Positions 7,125 to 9,588 of a stretch of DNA of 9,588 nucleotides are shown here, piece after piece. How positions within the stretch are numbered: position 1 is the first letter of the stretch; each line of letters opens with the position of its first letter. Source of the DNA: Bacteroidota bacterium (lineage in GTDB: Bacteria; Bacteroidota; Bacteroidia; Chitinophagales; UBA2359); the NCBI GenBank assembly GCA_020627525.1, contig JAHDGP010000144.1, positions 1 through 9,588 of the forward strand, written 5' to 3'. The notes below the pieces were generated by a model. It was given only the letters and a program-made list of their open reading frames with translations. It ran no database searches and had not been told where the DNA came from. Both the position numbers and the translations under genes were made by a program.

Positions 7125-7712
7125 ATGTCCATTTGTAAAAAAATAACTATAAGCAAACCTAGTATTTCTGGTACACTGATCAATTTACGACCAATTGTCA
7201 AAGAGGATGCCCAAGGCATGTTTGAATCTCTAAACGATGAAGAAGGAAATAGATTAACTGGTACAAAGCGCACTTTCACATTTGAAGGAACTGAGAAATG
7301 GTGTGCTGGTCTGTTCAACGCTGATGATCGTGTTGATTATGCGATAACCCTTAAAGATGATCCTGCTTTTATTGGTGAAGTTGTATTGAGTAGTATAAAT
7401 GCTGAAGAGCGAAATGCTAATTTCCGAATTGCACTAGGCAACCCAAAATATTTCAATAAAGGTTATGGAAGTGAAGCTACTTATCTGATGTTAAAACATG
7501 GCTTTGAAACACTTGGATTACACCGCATTGAATTAGAAGTTTTTGACTTTAATCCACGTGCTCAATATGTGTATGAGAAAGTTGGCTTTGTCAAGGAAGG
7601 TGTTCATCGGGATGTATTGCTTTGGGAGGGCAAGTACCACAATGCTATTACAATGAGTATACTTGAGGACGAGTGGTTCTTGAAGTATGGCACAGAATCT
7701 GAGAACAAATAA
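7125..7712 (+). CDS. GNAT family N-acetyltransferase, RimJ/RimL type
   Basis: The 195-residue protein has the acetyltransferase_3 (RimJ/RimL-like) pattern, in which acetyl-CoA donates an acetyl group to an amine such as a protein N-terminus, antibiotic or metabolite. LINLRPIVKEDAQGMFESLN (18-37) is the typical first strand and helix, and the acetyl-CoA pyrophosphate loop is KGYGSEA (112-118), preceded by NPKYFN. The C-terminal motif B is LGLHRIELEVFDFNPRAQYV (130-149), then YEKVGFVKEGVHRD (150-163). No signal peptide is visible, so it is cytoplasmic. The substrate is not predictable. A decayed copy of the last 87 bases of this coding region lies 231 bases further downstream, so this gene or a close relative was duplicated locally. 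Confidence 0.9.
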   Translation: MSICKKITISKPSISGTLINLRPIVKEDAQGMFESLNDEEGNRLTGTKRTFTFEGTEKWCAGLFNADDRVDYAITLKDDPAFIGEVVLSSINAEERNANFRIALGNPKYFNKGYGSEATYLMLKHGFETLGLHRIELEVFDFNPRAQYVYEKVGFVKEGVHRDVLLWEGKYHNAITMSILEDEWFLKYGTESENK

Positions 7713-7757
7713 AATAAGTACTTCGATTTTTGTGTTTAATTTTAAAAATGAAACCGT

Positions 7758-7856
7758 ATGAATCTATCCTCAAAAGCAAAAAAGATATATAGCGAAATAG
7801 ACAAAGAGACAACCAAATTTGTCAATAAAGATGTCCGTCTGGATGTATTGCTTTAA
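7758..7856 (+). other. Short chimeric reading frame: foreign N-terminus joined to GNAT remnant
   Basis: A 32-codon frame runs from an ATG at 7758 to a TAA at 7854-7856. The first 25 or so codons (MNLSSKAKKIYSEIDKETTK and on) are lysine-rich and not part of the GNAT gene, while the last codons (DVRLDVLL then stop) match the GNAT residues GVHRDVLL in the same frame. The front part loosely recalls the N-termini of YkgJ-type cysteine-cluster proteins, but with no cysteines present this is weak. It probably marks the joint of two gene fragments and may not be translated. Confidence 0.35.
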
Positions 7857-7916
7857 GAGGACAAGTATCACTGTGCCGTTTCACTGAGTATGCTTGAGGC
7901 TGAATGATTCTTGAAA
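7828..7916 (+). pseudogene. Decayed 3' end of a GNAT acetyltransferase gene
   Basis: Positions 7832-7915 align without gaps to the end of the intact GNAT gene (7601-7684, offset 231); I count 66 identical bases of 84. Translation follows the GNAT C-terminus (DVLL-x-E-x-KYH...SMLE-x-E-x-FLK) but both tryptophan codons of the intact gene are now stops: LWE became L-TAA-E at 7854-7856 and EWF became E-TGA-F at 7905-7907. The N-terminal two thirds of the gene are absent. The most likely origin is duplication of the GNAT gene or arrival of a relative, followed by deletion and decay. Confidence 0.85.
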
Positions 7917-8007
7917 CAAAATACATGAAACTTTGCTCGAATTATTCTTGTTAGCAATTTGTGTAGGAAATGTTTTTTAAAGATAATACTCAAACTTGAA
8001 TTGAAAA

Positions 8008-8592
8008 TTGAAAGAAGATTTTGAAACAATATTCTATAAAGTTCTCAAAAGAAATATCAGTATTGAATATTTTGAAGATTGGATTTATTCAAATGACTTT
8101 CTTGAATTAGCATTGACAAAAGAAGAATATTTTGATTTAATATCAATTGATTTCAAAGATAAATTTGCACTGTCAGAAATTAATAACGTGATTGGTCACT
8201 ATGTTGATTTTGGGAAGTTTGAACAAAAACGAATTAATGAATACTTGAAGTCAATCATAAATAGAGACAACAACTGCTCTAAATCTATATTTATGACTTA
8301 TGAACTTTATTGTAAGGGATTTAATTTCTTAAGGAAAATTGGATTAAAATATGGTTTAACAGTAGCCTGTCCACCAGCAGGAAACTATACTAAATCATTC
8401 GAAGAAATCAGTAAAGAAGAACAAAACGATTTAATAAATAAGTTTTATCCATTGATAATTGAAGAAGCAAAAACCGTTTTGAGTTGGCTAGAAAGTGGTA
8501 AAATTAAAATCAAGAATGAAGTCGATGAGTTTGGGTACTTTGTTTATATTGATAATCGGACTTACAACGAAAAATTGAAAAGCGAATTTTAA
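8008..8592 (+). CDS. AT-rich orphan protein of unknown function, TTG start
   Basis: I do not recognise a named family. The 194-residue protein is acidic to neutral, soluble-looking and without a signal peptide. Its N-terminal half (about 5-110) is helical in character, with ISIEYFEDWIYSNDFLELAL (17-36), LTKEEYFDLISIDFKDKFAL (36-55) and YVDFGKFEQKRINEYLKSII (65-84); the rest contains a YGLTVACPPAGNY loop (115-127) and two more helices. The small acidic-helical pattern (FEDWIY, EYFDLIS) recalls immunity-type or bacterial accessory proteins, which is a guess. An in-frame TGA at 8002-8004 leaves TTG (8008) as the only start before a distant methionine (residue 96), so a rare TTG start or 5' truncation applies. 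Hand counts on two 60-base lines gave 23% and 30% GC, against 37% in single lines of the GNAT and riboflavin synthase genes, suggesting acquisition by transfer. Confidence 0.7.
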   Translation: MKEDFETIFYKVLKRNISIEYFEDWIYSNDFLELALTKEEYFDLISIDFKDKFALSEINNVIGHYVDFGKFEQKRINEYLKSIINRDNNCSKSIFMTYELYCKGFNFLRKIGLKYGLTVACPPAGNYTKSFEEISKEEQNDLINKFYPLIIEEAKTVLSWLESGKIKIKNEVDEFGYFVYIDNRTYNEKLKSEF

Positions 8593-8639
8593 AATTTACA
8601 TCTCAACGACGCTAATTGATCATTGGGCATTTTTTCTAA

Positions 8640-8834
8640 TGAAGTTGTTTAGAATTAAGGATTTATTTATATATGAGATGTATTTTTAGTCCAGATGAAG
8701 CTCCTTTTTGAAGGAATAGCCTTAGCTATTGCTGGTGCGCCAGTCCGATGAAAAAATAGCTGAAATATGGTGGTCCGACATTTCGGCTAAAAAGACGCTC
8801 ATATATTTAAATTACTTAATTCTAAACAACTTCA
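8640..8834. repeat. 195-base element with perfect 20-base terminal inverted repeats and internal hairpins
   Basis: This element fills most of the 307-base gap before the riboflavin synthase gene. Its ends are TGAAGTTGTTTAGAATTAAG (8640-8659) and its exact reverse complement (8815-8834). Pairing continues inward with ATATATGAG (8669-8677) to CTCATATAT (8798-8806), TTTTTAG (8683-8689) to CTAAAAA (8787-8793) and CC (8691-8692) to GG (8785-8786). The centre has consecutive small hairpins: TCCTT/AAGGA (8702-8715), AATAGC/GCTATT (8715-8730), CTGG/CCAG (8732-8743) and an alternative stem AGCTGAAAT/ATTTCGGCT (8758-8788). No transposase frame fits inside. It could be a miniature inverted-repeat transposable element, with 3-base AAT flanks at both ends of a 19-base version of the repeat, or a structured RNA. 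Confidence 0.85.
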
Positions 8835-8867
8835 ATGCATTAAAGAAGCTTTCCAAAATGAAAATTG

Positions 8868-8875
8868 TAAATTTA
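8868..8875 (+). promoter_or_regulatory. Weak candidate -7 box before riboflavin synthase
   Basis: TAAATTTA differs at one position from the Bacteroidota -7 consensus TAnnTTTG and lies 24 bases before the ATG at 8900. No TTTG -33 element stands at the expected spacing. It is the best candidate in the stretch after the inverted-repeat element, but it could be chance. Confidence 0.25.
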
Positions 8876-8899
8876 GCGCTTCATTATTAAGTATAAATT

Positions 8900-9496
8900 A
8901 TGTTTACAGGAATAATAGAAACCATTGGGACTGTCAAAAATATTGTAAAAGAGGATGAAAATTACCATTTCACAGTAAATTCTTCCATTACAAATGAATT
9001 GAAGATTGACCAAAGTGTCAGCCATAATGGTGTTTGCTTAACAGTTGTTGATATTTCAGAGGACAACTATGTTGTAACTGCTATTTATGAAACGATGCAA
9101 AAAACCAATCTTGGCAAACTGGTTGCTGGAGATAAGGTAAACTTAGAAAGAGCCATGATGCCTTCGGCGAGATTGGATGGTCATTTTGTTCAAGGCCATG
9201 TTGATAAAACAGGGGTTTGTAAAAGTGTCGAAGAGCAGGACGGCAGTTGGTTGTACACTTTCAACTTTGCTCCTGACGATAACAGCATTTTAGTAGAAAA
9301 AGGATCAATTACTGTCAATGGTACAAGTTTAACTGTTTTCAATGTCAAAGACGACGCCTTCTCCGTCGCTATTATTCCATACACCTATGAACACACCAAC
9401 TTCCATAGCTTCGAGCCTGGAACGGTTGTAAACCTAGAGTTTGATGTTATTGGAAAATACATTACCAAACTTTTTATGAAATATAATAGAGCCTAA
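8900..9496 (+). CDS. ribE: Riboflavin synthase, alpha chain
   Basis: Riboflavin synthase dismutates two molecules of 6,7-dimethyl-8-ribityllumazine into riboflavin and a pyrimidinedione, the last step of vitamin B2 synthesis in the cytoplasm. The protein has the full 198-residue length with two lumazine-binding barrel domains. The N-terminus is the canonical MFTGIIETIGTV, domain 1 has SVSHNGVCLTVV (39-50, Cys46 in the family-conserved position) and YETMQKTNLG, and the linker has NLERAMMPSARLDGHFVQGH (81-100). Domain 2 repeats the pattern with VEKGSITVNGTSLTVFNV (132-149), IPYTYEHTNF (159-168) and a C-terminal helix (about 182-195). All motifs are intact. It stands alone here, with no other rib genes in view, and no FMN riboswitch core is visible upstream despite the long structured leader region. 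Confidence 0.96.
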   Translation: MFTGIIETIGTVKNIVKEDENYHFTVNSSITNELKIDQSVSHNGVCLTVVDISEDNYVVTAIYETMQKTNLGKLVAGDKVNLERAMMPSARLDGHFVQGHVDKTGVCKSVEEQDGSWLYTFNFAPDDNSILVEKGSITVNGTSLTVFNVKDDAFSVAIIPYTYEHTNFHSFEPGTVVNLEFDVIGKYITKLFMKYNRA

Positions 9497-9588
9497 GTTT
9501 CTGTTGTTTAAAATAAGTCAACCTTTTAGATGACAATGGTTCATAAAGAAATCAAGCTGCAATTTTGCCAAAATTAAGTAAACGTTCA

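Noticed and set aside
8660..8790. Antisense reading frame of about 38 codons within the inverted-repeat element (minus strand, ending near 8670)
   Set aside because: It has no credible start, reads through hairpin sequence and looks like a non-coding repeat translated by chance. It might appear as a spurious hypothetical protein where the element is repeated.
8593..8899. FMN riboswitch upstream of ribE
   Set aside because: The conserved core (GGGTGAAATTCCC and ACCGGCGGT blocks) is absent on both strands; only a short AGTCC-GATGA stretch resembles one part of it. The structure is better explained by the inverted-repeat element.
9530..9577. 15-codon frame after ribE (MTMVHKEIKLQFCQN)
   Set aside because: Too short, no supporting signal and no recognised peptide; the last 92 bases of the window show nothing firm.

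Overview
The window looks like chromosomal DNA of a low-GC member of the Bacteroidota. The evidence is that genes start without Shine-Dalgarno sequences, one upstream region carries a Bacteroidota-type -7 box (TAnnTTTG), a lipoprotein has an acidic stretch right after its lipid-anchored cysteine, and the mix of genes (HelD-like ATPase, DinB-fold protein, secreted thioredoxin-fold pair, stand-alone riboflavin synthase) fits that phylum. I cannot name a genus from sequence alone.

Layout. Positions 1-467 (+) hold a very lysine-rich coding region that may be the tail of a longer gene cut by the window edge; it ends at a good hairpin terminator (481-519). Positions 517-3431 (-) hold four genes read leftwards: a DinB-fold protein, a SAM-dependent O-methyltransferase, a long-chain polyprenyl diphosphate synthase (the menaquinone side-chain enzyme) and a small lipoprotein. 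The last two lie 13 bases apart and are probably co-transcribed. A tandem array of almost five 24-base units fills most of the gap between the methyltransferase and the prenyl synthase. A divergent control region (3432-3591) separates this block from two tandem, clearly paralogous exported thioredoxin-fold proteins (3592-4808, +), with active sites CHWC and CGFC. A HelD-type UvrD-family ATPase (4933-7005, +) and a RimJ/RimL-type GNAT acetyltransferase (7125-7712, +) follow.

Positions 7713-8899 look like accessory, rearranged DNA. In order there is a short reading frame that runs into a decayed copy of the 3' end of the GNAT gene (both tryptophan codons turned into stops), then a very AT-rich orphan gene with a TTG start and no recognised domain, then a 195-base element bounded by perfect 20-base inverted repeats with several smaller hairpins inside. 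Ordinary housekeeping sequence resumes with a complete riboflavin synthase (8900-9496, +).

The genes do not form one pathway. The identifiable housekeeping parts are isoprenoid quinone supply (prenyl synthase), flavin synthesis (ribE), envelope thiol chemistry (thioredoxin pair) and probable transcription-complex recycling (HelD-like). The most unusual structures are the inverted-repeat element before ribE, the GNAT scar, the 24-base tandem array and the duplicated thioredoxin pair. I see no convincing undescribed multi-gene defence or biosynthetic system.
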